From Prochlorococcus sp. AG-418-D13 (GTDB taxonomy: Bacteria; Cyanobacteriota; Cyanobacteriia; PCC-6307; Cyanobiaceae): a DNA stretch of 64,000 nucleotides. The stretch covers positions 1 to 64,000 of the forward strand of contig QCLU01000009.1 of assembly GCA_003214315.1 (NCBI GenBank). The letters are read 5' to 3'. Below the pieces are notes generated by a model. It was not told where the DNA came from and ran no database searches. It worked only from the letters and a program-made list of their open reading frames with translations. Positions 18,988 to 28,445 of this stretch are shown here, one piece after another; within the stretch, counting starts at the first letter, position 1; each line of letters opens with the position of its first letter. The position numbers and the translations under genes were made by a program.

Positions 18988-20484
18988 TTATGGATGGAAA
19001 CCAAAAATGGAATTATTTCTTTTTTTGATGTCTTTTATGAAGGTACTGTTTTTTTCAAACGCTGATCGTTCTGGATAAATTAAGTCATTTATTTTTTTCT
19101 TAAGATTATGCTTGTCGTTTAAAAATAAGACTGATTTTTCTAGAACCTCAACCATAATTGAAACCGCAGTACTTGCTCCGGGAGATGCTCCTAACAAAGC
19201 AGATAATGATCCATCAGATGAATTCACAATCTCAGTTCCAAATTTCAAAGAACCACCGCCTTCAGTTTTTTTAATTATTTGGACTCTTTGACCAGCATTC
19301 TTTAAATACCAATCAGAGGGATTAGCTGAGGGCATCATATTCTTTAAATTCTCAACTCTTGAGTTATGGTTCTTTAGTGATTGTGATATTAGGTAATTAA
19401 TTAAATCGTTGTTCTTGAAACCAACGTCTAACATAGAAAAAATATTATTTTTTTTAATTGAACTAAATAAGTCAAAGTATGAGCTTTGCTTTAAAAATTT
19501 TGTTGTAAATCCAGCAAAAGGTCCATATAAAAGAAGTTTTTTATTATCAATCCATCTGGTATCTAAATGAGGCACAGACATTGGTGGCGAACCAATATCA
19601 GCCTTGCCATAAACTTTTGAGTTATGTTTTTCTGTTAGATCTTGTTCCTCGCAAATAAGCCATTTCCCACTCACAGGAAATCCACCATAACTTTTTGCTT
19701 CTGGAATTTTCGATTTTTGCAAATAATTAATTGTTTTTCCACCAGCACCAAGAAAAACATAACCAGTTCTAATTGAAGTTTTTATACCTTCTGAACTAAT
19801 TTCTAGTTCCCATTTCTTATTATCAATTTTCTTTAAATCTACTAATTCTGTTTTGTACCTAATTTCAACATTATTGTTTAAAGAAACTAATGACAAATAC
19901 TCTTTTGTAAGAGCCTCAAAATTAATATCTGTTCCTCTACCTATCCTGGTAGCAGCAATTTTAGTAAATTGATTTCTATCTTTTGTTATTAAAGGAGCCC
20001 ATGATGAGATTTCATCAAAAGATGTAGAAAATTCCATATCAATAAATTCAGGATTTTCGGTCATTTTCTGAAATCTTTTTTGTAAAAAAGAAATATTATC
20101 CTGACCAGACACAAAGCTAATATGAGGAATAAATTTTAGAAACTTTTTAATATCAATTTTCCCTGCTTCATACAATGAGGCCCATAAAGACATGGATGTT
20201 TCAAAAGAACGATTTATTGAGAGCGCTTTATCTATTTTTATATTTCCTTTTTCATCTAAAGGGGTATAGTTTAATTCGCAATTAGCCGCATGTCCTGTAC
20301 CTGCATTATTAAAAGCGCCAGTACTTTCACTGCCTGGAGCATTTAATTTTTCTATAATAAGGAATTTTAAATCTGGTAAAACTTCTGAAATTAGGAGGGC
20401 TAAAGTACTGCTCATTATCCCTGCGCCTACTAAGACTGCATCAAAGTAGCTATTGTCAATAGTGGGATTTTTAGATGAAGTCAC
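18988..20484 (-). CDS. mqo: malate:quinone oxidoreductase
   Basis: FAD-dependent membrane-associated enzyme oxidising malate to oxaloacetate and passing electrons to quinone. The 498-residue protein opens with a dinucleotide-binding motif, [17 protein letters not shown], and has the family blocks [20 protein letters not shown] and [20 protein letters not shown]. Full length compared with bacterial Mqo. Divergent from the nfu gene. Confidence 0.95.
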   Translation of the reverse strand: MTSSKNPTIDNSYFDAVLVGAGIMSSTLALLISEVLPDLKFLIIEKLNAPGSESTGAFNNAGTGHAANCELNYTPLDEKGNIKIDKALSINRSFETSMSLWASLYEAGKIDIKKFLKFIPHISFVSGQDNISFLQKRFQKMTENPEFIDMEFSTSFDEISSWAPLITKDRNQFTKIAATRIGRGTDINFEALTKEYLSLVSLNNNVEIRYKTELVDLKKIDNKKWELEISSEGIKTSIRTGYVFLGAGGKTINYLQKSKIPEAKSYGGFPVSGKWLICEEQDLTEKHNSKVYGKADIGSPPMSVPHLDTRWIDNKKLLLYGPFAGFTTKFLKQSSYFDLFSSIKKNNIFSMLDVGFKNNDLINYLISQSLKNHNSRVENLKNMMPSANPSDWYLKNAGQRVQIIKKTEGGGSLKFGTEIVNSSDGSLSALLGASPGASTAVSIMVEVLEKSVLFLNDKHNLKKKINDLIYPERSAFEKNSTFIKDIKKRNNSIFGFHP

Positions 20485-20555
20485 AACAGAAAAATTATCT
20501 TTTTTGCAATTAATCAGATTTCTTTCTAGGCTTATTATAAAGTTAATCCAAAATT

Positions 20556-20801
20556 ATGAGTACTGAAACACTCTCACTGACAAACGAAAATGTAGAAAAA
20601 GTCCTTGACGAGCTAAGACCTTTTTTAATTTCTGATGGAGGTAATGTAGAAATTGCAGAAATAGATGGACCAATTGTCAAAGTCAGGCTTCAAGGGGCAT
20701 GTGGTAGTTGCCCAAGTAGCACTATGACTCTAAAAATGGGTATTGAAAGAAAGTTAAAAGAAATGATTCCTGAAATAAGCGAAGTTGTCCAGGTTTTATA
20801 A
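20556..20801 (+). CDS. nfu: NifU-like Fe-S scaffold protein (Nfu/CnfU)
   Basis: An 81-residue single-domain Nfu protein that carries and delivers [4Fe-4S] or [2Fe-2S] clusters, in phototrophs typically to photosystem I. The CxxC motif is in [20 protein letters not shown] near residues 49-52, preceded by the family motif [11 protein letters not shown]. The length matches the cyanobacterial stand-alone form. Confidence 0.95.
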   Translation: MSTETLSLTNENVEKVLDELRPFLISDGGNVEIAEIDGPIVKVRLQGACGSCPSSTMTLKMGIERKLKEMIPEISEVVQVL

Positions 20802-20824
20802 AAAATTTTAAACTGATATATATA

Positions 20825-21082
20825 TTATTTAGTTTTTAATTCCTTCAACAAAGATGATTCCATATCAAGGCAATCAATTGGAAGTCCTTGACCAATCGCG
20901 ATTAAAAGAGGTGCAAGAATTCCTAAAGTAAAAACTAAATTTGATTGGCTTACATCATATTTACTCAAAGTAAAAGTTATCAAATAAATAATTAAAAAAT
21001 ATGCATGTAGTGAAAAAAATTCTTTTGGCTTTAGAACTGGCCACCTTAAAGTATTTCCCAAGAAATATAAAAAACCTGTCAT
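20825..21082 (-). CDS. small membrane protein of unknown function, 85 residues
   Basis: Hydrophobic protein with about two or three membrane helices (HAYFLIIYLITFTL; VFTLGILAPLLIAIG) and the motif GQGLPIDCLDMESSLLKEL at the C-terminus. Converges with nfu, 23 bases between the stops. The family is not recognised. Likely a picocyanobacterial conserved hypothetical. Confidence 0.65.
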   Translation of the reverse strand: MTGFLYFLGNTLRWPVLKPKEFFSLHAYFLIIYLITFTLSKYDVSQSNLVFTLGILAPLLIAIGQGLPIDCLDMESSLLKELKTK

Positions 21083-21232
21083 AAATAAATAGTTACACGA
21101 AGATTAAATCAAATATAAACATAATCCCTTTTAGAGACTATTTATAAAAAAATTTACCTAAGATAATAATTAAAAAAATATTAAATCTTAGTTTCTATTT
21201 GTAAAAACTAGACATGAAGTTAAAAATACGCT

Positions 21233-21258
21233 TATAATAGTTTGGTAGCAATTGCTAC
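21233..21258 (+). promoter_or_regulatory. TATAAT box followed by perfect NtcA-type palindrome
   Basis: TATAAT lies at 21233-21238. GTAGCAATTGCTAC at 21245-21258 fits the NtcA consensus GTA-N8-TAC exactly and is a full palindrome. The site lies over the predicted transcription start, downstream of the -10 box rather than near -41. By the usual rule this geometry would block rather than activate transcription. It is followed directly by the glutamine riboswitch. Confidence 0.65.
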
Positions 21259-21263
21259 TTTTT

Positions 21264-21315
21264 CGTTCACCCTCAATTGAGGGCGCAGTTCGAGTCATAC
21301 CATGGAACGGGGGAT
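21264..21315 (+). ncRNA. glutamine riboswitch (glnA/Downstream-peptide class)
   Basis: CGTTC at 21264-21268 pairs with GAACG at 21305-21309 to close the element. Inside is a CCCTC/GAGGG hairpin (21270-21283 region), then CGCAGTTCGAG, corresponding to the conserved junction of the glnA and Downstream-peptide RNAs of cyanobacteria, which bind L-glutamine. It stands in front of a short DUF4278 ORF, as the Downstream-peptide motif typically does. The call is by eye from motif order and pairing; no covariance search was run. Confidence 0.75.
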
Positions 21316-21337
21316 GGCCGTGTTGTCACATCGAAAC

Positions 21338-21511
21338 ATGACTACTTTAACTTACAGAGGTAAAAACTACGTTCAAAACAAAGAAGCTGCCAAAAAGCAA
21401 CTTGTTGAACTTACCTACAGAAGAAACGTATACACCAACAGAATGGATGACGCTTCTTCAAGTAATGAAAAAGCAGAATTAAATTACAGAGGTGTTAATT
21501 ACACTAAATAA
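21338..21511 (+). CDS. DUF4278 small protein with three YRG-x-x-Y-like repeats
   Basis: A 57-residue protein from ATG 21338. It has three repeats of the family motif: LTYRGKNYV, LTYRRNVYT and LNYRGVNYT, joined by charged linkers. A longer open frame beginning at ATG 21302 is rejected because that ATG lies in the closing stem of the riboswitch. Promoter, NtcA-like palindrome, riboswitch and a strong terminator make this an isolated, nitrogen-status-controlled unit. The molecular function of DUF4278 is unknown. A regulatory partner role like that of glutamine synthetase inactivating factors is a hypothesis. Confidence 0.85.
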   Translation: MTTLTYRGKNYVQNKEAAKKQLVELTYRRNVYTNRMDDASSSNEKAELNYRGVNYTK

Positions 21512-21527
21512 TTTAATTAAACAAATT

Positions 21528-21557
21528 AAAAGCCCCTTTTTCAGGGGCTTTTTTTTT
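21528..21557 (+). terminator. intrinsic terminator of the DUF4278 gene
   Basis: AAAAGCCCC, short loop, GGGGCTTTT, then a run of T. The T run overlaps the TTG codon that would extend the arsM-like frame, supporting the internal ATG start for that gene. Confidence 0.9.
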
Positions 21558-21588
21558 GGCTATATTTATCAAGAGTTCTTTTAAAAAT

Positions 21589-22383
21589 ATGTCTGAAAGT
21601 TGCTGTAATACAAACACATCGAATAAAGCACCTAATCAATTCGATCATAAAGATGCGATTCAAGAAAGATATGGCTCAGCCGCACAAGAAAAAGAAAGTT
21701 GTCTTTGTACACCAGTTGGGTTTAATCCCTTTTTACTTGAAGCAATTCCTCAAGAGGTTATAGAAAGAGACTATGGGTGTGGTGATCCAACAAAATATGT
21801 TCAAAAAAATGATATAGTCTTAGATCTTGGAAGTGGTAGCGGCAAAAATGCTTTCATTTGTGCCCAAATTGTTGGGAAAGAAGGGAAAGTTATTGGAGTT
21901 GATCAGAATCCTGACATGCTTTCTTTATCAAGATCAGCCTCTAAAGAAGTTACAAAAAATATAGGTTTCAACAATACAGAATTTCTAGAAGGTTCAATTG
22001 AAAAACTTGATGAATTAGATAAAGATTTAAATCCATTAATCGCAGATAAATCAGTTGATATTATTTTAAGTAATTGCGTTTTAAACTTGGTAAGTCCAGA
22101 ATCTAGAAATAACCTTCTAAATAATATAAAAAGAGTTTTAAACGATAATGGAAGAATTGCAATTAGCGATATCGTCTCTAACAAAAAAGTTCCTTTAAGA
22201 TTGCAAAATGATCATGATTTATGGACAGGATGTATTAGTGGAGCATGGTATGAGCCAGAGTTTATAAGTGATTTTAAAGAACTTGGATTTAAAAATTTAA
22301 AATTTGCAGAAAGGAGTGCTGAACCTTGGAAAGTAATTGAGGATATTGAATTTAGAACAGTAACTTTAGTGGGCAATATTTAA
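21589..22383 (+). CDS. arsM: arsenite S-adenosylmethyltransferase-like protein
   Basis: SAM methyltransferase with motif I DLGSGSGKNAF. The three cysteine positions that bind As(III) in ArsM proteins appear here in ERDYGCGDP, ILSNCVLNL and TGCISGAWYEP. Extra cysteines occur in SESCCN and SCLC near the N-terminus. About 264 residues from ATG 21589; the longer frame from TTG 21556 runs through a terminator. Arsenite methylation is the family function, but the natural substrate in this organism is inferred. Confidence 0.82.
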   Translation: MSESCCNTNTSNKAPNQFDHKDAIQERYGSAAQEKESCLCTPVGFNPFLLEAIPQEVIERDYGCGDPTKYVQKNDIVLDLGSGSGKNAFICAQIVGKEGKVIGVDQNPDMLSLSRSASKEVTKNIGFNNTEFLEGSIEKLDELDKDLNPLIADKSVDIILSNCVLNLVSPESRNNLLNNIKRVLNDNGRIAISDIVSNKKVPLRLQNDHDLWTGCISGAWYEPEFISDFKELGFKNLKFAERSAEPWKVIEDIEFRTVTLVGNI

Positions 22384-22419
22384 AAAAATTCAAGAGTTGA
22401 AAATATAATATAAATTTCC

Positions 22420-23595
22420 ATGAGAAATAATCTAAGAGATCAAATACCCGCATTAAAAAATAAGTATTATTTCAACTATGGCGGTCAAGGACCATTACCA
22501 AAATCTTCTCTAGAAGCAATTGTTAAAACTTGGGAAATTATCCAAGATTTAGGACCATTTACCAATGATATGTGGCCTTTTATTTACAAAGAAATATTGA
22601 CTACAAAAAGAATCATTTCGCAAAAATTAGGCGTGAATTCAAAGAATGTAGCTTTTACCGAAAATATTTCTTCCGGTATGATTTTGCCCTTTTGGGGAAT
22701 AAAAGTAGAAGAGGGAGAAGAGTTGTTAATAAGTGACTGTGAACATCCTGGAGTAGTGGCTGCAAGTCGAGAATTTTGCAGAAGAAATAAATTAATATTC
22801 AAAATTTTGCCAATCCAAAAAATTAAAAATCTAAACGACGAAAATATAATTTTAGAGATTTTGAAAAATCTAAATAGTAAGACTAAGATCCTAATTATTT
22901 CTCATATCTTATGGAACTTTGGATATAAAATTCCTTTAAAACAAATTTCTATCGAATTAAAAAATAATCGAGAAGATTCTTATTTACTTGTTGATGGTGC
23001 TCAAACCTTTGGCCACATAAATATTGAAAAAGAAGTTTTTTATTCTGATTTATATTCAATAACTTCTCATAAATGGGCATGTGGACCAGAAGGACTTGGA
23101 GCCATTTATGTCTCAGATAGATTTATTCATGAAACAGATCCAACAATAATTGGTTGGAAATCATTAAAAAAAGAACAAGGCATTTATGAGCCTTCAGATA
23201 ATCTTTTTCATGATGATGCAAGGAAATTTGAAGTAGCTACCTCTTGTATTCCTTTACTTGCTGGGCTCCGGAATTCTTTAGATCTTTTGGATAAAGACTG
23301 CCATGAAAAAGAAAAAAACAAAAATATCCAAAAATTAAGTGGAAAACTTTGGGATGACTTAAATCAATCAAAGGGTGTTAAATTAGTTCTAGAAAAAAAA
23401 TATTTAAATGGGATTGTTAGTTTTAATATCGAAAATATTAAAGATAAGGATAAATTTGTAAAGAAACTTGGAGAAAAAAAAATTTGGATTAGAGTTTTAG
23501 AAGATCCAAAATGGTTTAGAGCATGCGTTCATCAAATGACTACAGAAGCTGAGATTGATTTACTTGCTAGAGAAATAAAAAAAACATTGACTTAA
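22420..23595 (+). CDS. class V aminotransferase / cystine lyase-like PLP enzyme
   Basis: A 391-residue fold-type I PLP enzyme related to cysteine desulfurases and to the cyanobacterial cystine C-S lyase. The PLP-binding lysine is in SITSHKWACGPEG, with the Asp of LLVDGAQTFG upstream. The N-terminus YYFNYGGQGPLP resembles the C-DES group more than IscS, and no active-site loop cysteine of the desulfurase type is apparent. It starts 36 bases after the arsM-like gene on the same strand. Exact substrate uncertain. Confidence 0.8.
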   Translation: MRNNLRDQIPALKNKYYFNYGGQGPLPKSSLEAIVKTWEIIQDLGPFTNDMWPFIYKEILTTKRIISQKLGVNSKNVAFTENISSGMILPFWGIKVEEGEELLISDCEHPGVVAASREFCRRNKLIFKILPIQKIKNLNDENIILEILKNLNSKTKILIISHILWNFGYKIPLKQISIELKNNREDSYLLVDGAQTFGHINIEKEVFYSDLYSITSHKWACGPEGLGAIYVSDRFIHETDPTIIGWKSLKKEQGIYEPSDNLFHDDARKFEVATSCIPLLAGLRNSLDLLDKDCHEKEKNKNIQKLSGKLWDDLNQSKGVKLVLEKKYLNGIVSFNIENIKDKDKFVKKLGEKKIWIRVLEDPKWFRACVHQMTTEAEIDLLAREIKKTLT

Positions 23596-23623
23596 AGATC
23601 TATTGATATAAAAAAAATTAAGT

Positions 23624-24328
23624 TTACCAAGGTATCTCAGAGTTGTCCCATGCAATAAATTTTCCTGTAGATTCTGGTGATTGATTTTTAATAATATTGA
23701 TCAAGAATTGGGAGGATTTTTCTTTACTAAATAATTTATGTTCTGGAACAAATTTATGAAAAGGTCTAGATAAATCAGTATCTACTGTTCCTGGATGAAG
23801 CAATGTGATAGTAGCCTTTGGGAAACGTCTAGCCCACTCAATACTTAAAGATTTAAAAAACTGATTTTGCGCAGATTTTGCAGCTCTATATGAATACCAA
23901 CCTCCAGTTTGATTATCTCCAATGCTACCAACTCTTGCACTTATACTTGCAAAATTAAAATTAAAATCTTTTGGTATAAATTCTTCAATCGCTTTAGCTA
24001 ATAAAATAGGAGAGAAGGCATTTATTGAAAAACTTTCCATCATATTTTTTTTATCAAGATGTTGTAATCTTTTTTCTGGTTGAAGAGAATCACTATGAAG
24101 TCTACCTGTAGCATTAACAACTAGCCTTAATTTTGAAGGATGATTTGATATTTTATTTTTCAACTGCAAAAGGGATTGAGAATCCTCTATATCTAATTCC
24201 CAAAAAGGATATAATTCACTTTTTCTTCCACACAAAACAACATCTAAATCTTTTTCACTTTCATTCAGATCTTTAGCTAGTTGTGTTCCAATTCCACCTG
24301 CGCCTACAACTAAGGCTAAGCCTTTCAT
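23624..24328 (-). CDS. short-chain dehydrogenase/reductase family protein
   Basis: A 234-residue SDR. The cofactor loop is VVGAGGIGTQLA (a variant of TGxxxGIG), the NAG-like motif is VVNATGR, and the catalytic Tyr-x-x-x-Lys is in WYSYRAAKSAQNQF. The C-terminal region TLLHPGTVDTDLSRPF is typical of the family. Substrate unknown. Converges with the aminotransferase gene. Confidence 0.88.
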   Translation of the reverse strand: MKGLALVVGAGGIGTQLAKDLNESEKDLDVVLCGRKSELYPFWELDIEDSQSLLQLKNKISNHPSKLRLVVNATGRLHSDSLQPEKRLQHLDKKNMMESFSINAFSPILLAKAIEEFIPKDFNFNFASISARVGSIGDNQTGGWYSYRAAKSAQNQFFKSLSIEWARRFPKATITLLHPGTVDTDLSRPFHKFVPEHKLFSKEKSSQFLINIIKNQSPESTGKFIAWDNSEIPW

Positions 24329-24409
24329 TTTATTAAAAATAACTCCATTGATTCTAAGAAACTTTTCTTGTGATTTGCGTAAAGATCTTTCTTATTTGAT
24401 TAGGAAATT

Positions 24410-25945
24410 TTATTGAGATTTATTTTTTTCTTTTAATAATTGATAAGCTATTTTTCTATCATCAAAATTAATAACTTTATCATTGAGAATTTGGTAGTCT
24501 TCATGTCCTTTTCCTGCAATTAAAACAATATCTTTTTTATTGGCAAATTTAATAGATTCATTTATTGCTTTAAATCTATCAATTTCAATTGTTATTTTTT
24601 CTCTTTTTTTTATACCCATCAAAATATCATTTACTATCTTTTGGGGTTCTTCTGATCTTGGATTATCTGAAGTTATAAAAAGTTGATCAGAAAACTCTTC
24701 AGCTATTGATCCCATTAAAGGCCTTTTACTACGATCACGATCTCCGCCACAGCCAAAAACAGTTATGAGTTTCCCTTCACAAAGTTTTTTAATTGATTGC
24801 AAAACTTTTTTTAATCCATCAGGAGTGTGTGCATAATCAACAATTACTGTTGGAAGAGATCTTGAAACGTCATTATTATCAATTTGTATTTTCTCCATTC
24901 TCCCAGGAGCACCAGGGAAAGATTGTATTAACTTTGATAGATCTTTTAAAGAAAAATTAATTTTATACAAAATTGTTATTGCTTGAATCGCATTCATTAA
25001 ATTAAATTCACCGACAAGTGGAACAAAAAGTTGAATTTTTTCCCTAGGTGTATGAAAAATACAGGTGGAACCACTTTCAGTAAATTTTTTATCTGTTACG
25101 AAAAAAAAATCATCATTTTCAAATTCACTTTCAGTAATCTTTGTAGAGACTAATAAAGATCTTTTTTCAAGATCAGATGATAATTTAGATATCCAATGGT
25201 CATCATGATTTAATACACAAATCCCATCTTTTTCTTTTAAGTAAGGTGGGAAAAATAATTTTCTTTTTGTTTGAAAATATGATTCCATATCTGAGTGATA
25301 ATCAAGATGATCTTGAGTTAAATTAGTAAAAATAGCAGCCTCAAATTCGCATCCTGATATCCTGTTTTGAGCAATAGAATGAGAACTTACCTCTAATATC
25401 GCGAATTCACATTCTGCCTCAACAGCAGCATTTAATTTCTTTTGGAGTTTATCGGCGAAATCAGTTGTATGAAGAGCCACTTCTGAAAAGCCAGGCCATC
25501 TATTGCGCAAGGTCCCAAATAATGCAGTCTTTTTACCTAATTTTTTTAAAAGATATTCCAATAAAAAAGTAATTGTCGTTTTTCCATTTGTACCCGTAAC
25601 ACCAATAAGTTTAAGTTTTCTTGAAGGCCTATTCCAAAACTCAGCGACTATTTGACCAAAAATATAATCTAAATTATCCTCTATAACCAAAATCTTTTCT
25701 CGATCAATAGATCCAATTTTCTCTTTTGCAGCAGACCCAATAATGGCAGCCTCTGCGCCATTTTCAATTGCCTCAATACAATATTTTCCTCCATCAACAT
25801 TTAAACCAGGCATCCCTAAAAATAAAGTTCCTTTTTGTACTTCTTTAGAGTTAAAAGAAATATTATTGATTTCATGATCGATTAAATCTAATGAAGGTAT
25901 AATTCCTACCAAATCTAAAAGTTTATGTAATTTTATAGATCTCAT
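24410..25945 (-). CDS. murE: UDP-N-acetylmuramoyl-tripeptide synthetase MurE
   Basis: ATP-dependent Mur ligase adding the third amino acid to the peptidoglycan stem. The P-loop is GVTGTNGKTTITF near residue 113. The Mur ligase motif LEVSSHSIAQNR and the C-terminal DNPR in FITSDNPRSEEP are visible. DNPR is the signature for meso-diaminopimelate, so the enzyme should use m-DAP. Full length at 511 residues. Last of a minus-strand run yidD, glutaredoxin-like, murE. Confidence 0.96.
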   Translation of the reverse strand: MRSIKLHKLLDLVGIIPSLDLIDHEINNISFNSKEVQKGTLFLGMPGLNVDGGKYCIEAIENGAEAAIIGSAAKEKIGSIDREKILVIEDNLDYIFGQIVAEFWNRPSRKLKLIGVTGTNGKTTITFLLEYLLKKLGKKTALFGTLRNRWPGFSEVALHTTDFADKLQKKLNAAVEAECEFAILEVSSHSIAQNRISGCEFEAAIFTNLTQDHLDYHSDMESYFQTKRKLFFPPYLKEKDGICVLNHDDHWISKLSSDLEKRSLLVSTKITESEFENDDFFFVTDKKFTESGSTCIFHTPREKIQLFVPLVGEFNLMNAIQAITILYKINFSLKDLSKLIQSFPGAPGRMEKIQIDNNDVSRSLPTVIVDYAHTPDGLKKVLQSIKKLCEGKLITVFGCGGDRDRSKRPLMGSIAEEFSDQLFITSDNPRSEEPQKIVNDILMGIKKREKITIEIDRFKAINESIKFANKKDIVLIAGKGHEDYQILNDKVINFDDRKIAYQLLKEKNKSQ

Positions 25946-25953
25946 ATGAAAAA

Positions 25954-26256
25954 TTATTTCTCCAGAATGGTACTAATATTTTTTTTAAACCAATTCTTTA
26001 ATTGATCATCTTTTAATCTTGGAGAAATGCGAGGCAATTCTATAATCTCTTCGGACCTAATTCCTTCAACAGCAATAACAGGTACTTCATAATCATATTT
26101 TTTATATTTATCTTTATATAAATCGACCCTATCAATATCAATTTCTTTAAGCTCCTCTAGAGTAGGGAATAACTCATTAAGATTTATTTTTGCCAGTTTA
26201 TTTTTTAATGAATCACAAAGGCAACATCCCTGCCTAACAAAAATAAATATTTTCAT
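25954..26256 (-). CDS. glutaredoxin-like (DUF836) protein
   Basis: A 100-residue thioredoxin-fold protein with the active site QGCCLCDSLKNKL (CxxC formed by CCLC near residues 11-14) and the cis-proline region YEVPVIAVEG. It lies nine bases before murE and four bases after yidD, so the three are likely one operon. Redox partner unknown. Confidence 0.85.
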   Translation of the reverse strand: MKIFIFVRQGCCLCDSLKNKLAKINLNELFPTLEELKEIDIDRVDLYKDKYKKYDYEVPVIAVEGIRSEEIIELPRISPRLKDDQLKNWFKKNISTILEK

Positions 26257-26260
26257 TCAT

Positions 26261-26497
26261 TTAGTCAGGCACAGGGTCACATCCACAGGGAGTTAAAGGA
26301 TGACATCTGCTTAATCTTCTTAAAGTTAACCACCCTCCCTTCCAAGGACCATGTCTAGTAATTGCCTCATATCCATAAGAGCTGCAACTTGGAATAAATC
26401 TGCATCTTGGTCCGAAAAAAGGAGAAAACCACTTTTGATAGAACGAAATCATAAAAAGAAGTATAGAAGTAATTGATTTATTAATAGTTTTGAACAC
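26261..26497 (-). CDS. yidD: membrane protein insertion efficiency factor YidD
   Basis: A 78-residue YidD-family protein with an amphipathic N-terminus and the full conserved core: FGPRCRFIPSCSSYGYEAI, HGPWKGGWLTLRRLSRCHP and CGCDPVPD. It assists YidC-dependent membrane insertion. Divergent from rpsD. Confidence 0.95.
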   Translation of the reverse strand: MFKTINKSITSILLFMISFYQKWFSPFFGPRCRFIPSCSSYGYEAITRHGPWKGGWLTLRRLSRCHPLTPCGCDPVPD

Positions 26498-26592
26498 TTT
26501 AATGATGTAAAATAATATTTCCAGTAGTAATTAGTTTAATTGAATTTAATCAATTATCCAATTTATTGCAAATTTCTATTTAATTTAAAATT

Positions 26593-27201
26593 ATGTCCAG
26601 ATACCGCGGCCCCAGATTAAGGGTTACGCGTCGCTTGGGAGAACTACCAGGTCTCACCAGGAAAGCTTCAAAGAAGTCTAATCCTCCAGGTCAGCACGGC
26701 CAAGCCCGTCGCAAGCGATCAGAATATGCAATTCGTCTAGAAGAAAAGCAGAAACTTAGGTTTAATTATGGAGTTTCTGAAAAACAACTAGTTCGTTATG
26801 TAAAAAAAGCTAGAGCTCAAGAAGGATCTACAGGAACTAACCTACTAAGACTTTTAGAAAACAGACTTGATAATGTTTGTTTTAGATTAGGTTTTGGAGG
26901 TACCATTCCAGGCTCAAGACAATTAGTAAATCATGGCCATGTAACCGTTAATGGAAAGGTTCTTGATATTGCTGGTTATCAATGCAAATCAGGCGATGTA
27001 ATTGGAATTAAAGAAAACAAAGCAAGCAAAAAACTTGTAGAAGGTAATATAGAATTCCCTGGTTTAGCAAATGTCCCACCTCATCTTGATTTAGACAAAC
27101 CTAAATTCACGGGGAAAATAAATGGGAAATGCGATAGAGAGTGGGTGGCTCTTGAAATAAACGAACTACTAGTTGTTGAATATTATTCAAGAAAAGTTTA
27201 A
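26593..27201 (+). CDS. rpsD: 30S ribosomal protein S4
   Basis: A 202-residue primary 16S-binding protein. The N-terminus [16 protein letters not shown] and the S4 RNA-binding domain ([11 protein letters not shown] ... [19 protein letters not shown]) are fully conserved. Codon use is noticeably cleaner than in its neighbours, as expected for a highly expressed gene. A strong 3' hairpin follows. Confidence 0.98.
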   Translation: MSRYRGPRLRVTRRLGELPGLTRKASKKSNPPGQHGQARRKRSEYAIRLEEKQKLRFNYGVSEKQLVRYVKKARAQEGSTGTNLLRLLENRLDNVCFRLGFGGTIPGSRQLVNHGHVTVNGKVLDIAGYQCKSGDVIGIKENKASKKLVEGNIEFPGLANVPPHLDLDKPKFTGKINGKCDREWVALEINELLVVEYYSRKV

Positions 27202-27221
27202 TACTACTTTTCTTTGGATTA

Positions 27222-27255
27222 TTAAATCTCTCATTAAAAAAAATGAGAGATTTAA
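27222..27255 (+). terminator. rpsD 3' hairpin
   Basis: A perfect 13-pair stem, TTAAATCTCTCAT with ATGAGAGATTTAA, around an A-rich loop, 20 bases after the rpsD stop. It lacks a long T run. Its right arm contains the ATG at 27243 that would extend the following gene, which argues for the internal start at 27279. Confidence 0.7.
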
Positions 27256-27278
27256 TTCAATTCTTATTTTTAAAAATA

Positions 27279-28442
27279 ATGGGAAATAAGGAAAATAATA
27301 TAAAGAAACCAGGTTTTAAGACCTTATCTATACACCATGGGGAAACATTTGCAGAAAAAACCGGATGCGTTATGCCTCCTATTTTTTCTACATCTACTTT
27401 CAAACATGGAAATAAAGATAATTTCGACTACACAAGATCAGGCAATCCAAACTTTAGAATTCTAGAAAGCGTCCTTAAATCAATAGAAGATTCTAAATAC
27501 TGTACAGTTTTTGGATCTGGAATTAGCGCGGTAACTGCAATTGCATCAACACTAAAATCAGGTGACAAGATACTCTGCGAGTCAAATCTCTATGGTTGTA
27601 CAGTGAGGATGTTCGAAAAAGTTTTCAAGAAATTTGGACTAGAAGTTTTATACACAGATTTTACAAACGAAAATAATATCAAAAAGATTTCATACTTAGA
27701 GCCAACCTTGATATGGCTAGAAAGTCCAACTAATCCACTTTTGAAGGTACTTGATATTAAGGCGATTTGTGATGAAGCGAATAAACTACAAATCCCAGTA
27801 GTTGTGGACAACACCTTTTCAACGGCACTTATTCAAAAACCATTGGACCTTGGTGCAACACTATCACTAGTAAGCACAACAAAATTCATTAATGGACATA
27901 GTGATGCACTTGGTGGAGCAGTACTGACAAATAATGAGGTATGGAATAGTAAGATGCTTTTCTCTCAAAAAGCTCTAGGGCTTCAACCATCTCCTTTTGA
28001 TAGTTGGCTCATTACGAGAGGAGTAAAAACTCTTCCGTTAAGAATCGAACAACAAACGCAAAGTGCAAAATTAATTTCTGAAGAATTAGACAATCATAAA
28101 ATAATTAGTAAAGTAATTTATCCTTTTAATCAAAAACATCCGCAATTTAATTTAGCAAAATCGCAAATGAGATCTGGAGGTTCGATGATCACTATAAAAT
28201 TAAATTTAAATAAAGAGGATACTTTTAAATTTTGCAAATCTCTCAAATATTTCTCCCTAGCAGAAAGCCTTGGAGGAGTTGAAAGTTTAATTTGTCACCC
28301 AGCAACAATGACTCATGCTTCTGTTGATGATGAAACAAAAAATCTTTTAGGGATAGATGATCCCCTTGTCAGATTATCGATTGGATGTGAAGAAACAAAC
28401 GATTTAATCTCAGACATATTATTTGCTTTAAATAAATTCTGA
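27279..28442 (+). CDS. Cys/Met-metabolism PLP enzyme (cystathionine gamma-synthase/lyase family)
   Basis: Fold-type I PLP enzyme of about 387 residues from ATG 27279. The PLP lysine is in VSTTKFINGHSDALGG. Other family blocks are YTRSGNPNFRILE, FGSGISAVTAIAST, WLESPTNPLLKVLDI and SLGGVESLICHPATMTHASV. The upstream frame (ATG 27243) starts inside the rpsD hairpin. Members make or break cystathionine or sulfhydrylate O-acylhomoserine. Specificity cannot be settled by eye. A second family member follows after three bases, then cysK. Confidence 0.88.
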   Translation: MGNKENNIKKPGFKTLSIHHGETFAEKTGCVMPPIFSTSTFKHGNKDNFDYTRSGNPNFRILESVLKSIEDSKYCTVFGSGISAVTAIASTLKSGDKILCESNLYGCTVRMFEKVFKKFGLEVLYTDFTNENNIKKISYLEPTLIWLESPTNPLLKVLDIKAICDEANKLQIPVVVDNTFSTALIQKPLDLGATLSLVSTTKFINGHSDALGGAVLTNNEVWNSKMLFSQKALGLQPSPFDSWLITRGVKTLPLRIEQQTQSAKLISEELDNHKIISKVIYPFNQKHPQFNLAKSQMRSGGSMITIKLNLNKEDTFKFCKSLKYFSLAESLGGVESLICHPATMTHASVDDETKNLLGIDDPLVRLSIGCEETNDLISDILFALNKF

Positions 28443-28445
28443 AAA

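Noticed and set aside
21302..21337. Upstream ATG extending the DUF4278 protein by 12 residues
   Set aside because: The ATG lies in the closing stem of the glutamine riboswitch, and the protein motif begins at the second downstream ATG (21338).
21556..21588. TTG extending the arsM-like protein by 11 residues
   Set aside because: The stretch overlaps the T run of the preceding terminator. ATG 21589 starts directly before the cysteine-rich N-terminus.
27243..27278. ATG extending the first Cys/Met PLP enzyme
   Set aside because: It forms the right arm of the 13-pair hairpin after rpsD, and the extra residues are not part of the enzyme family.
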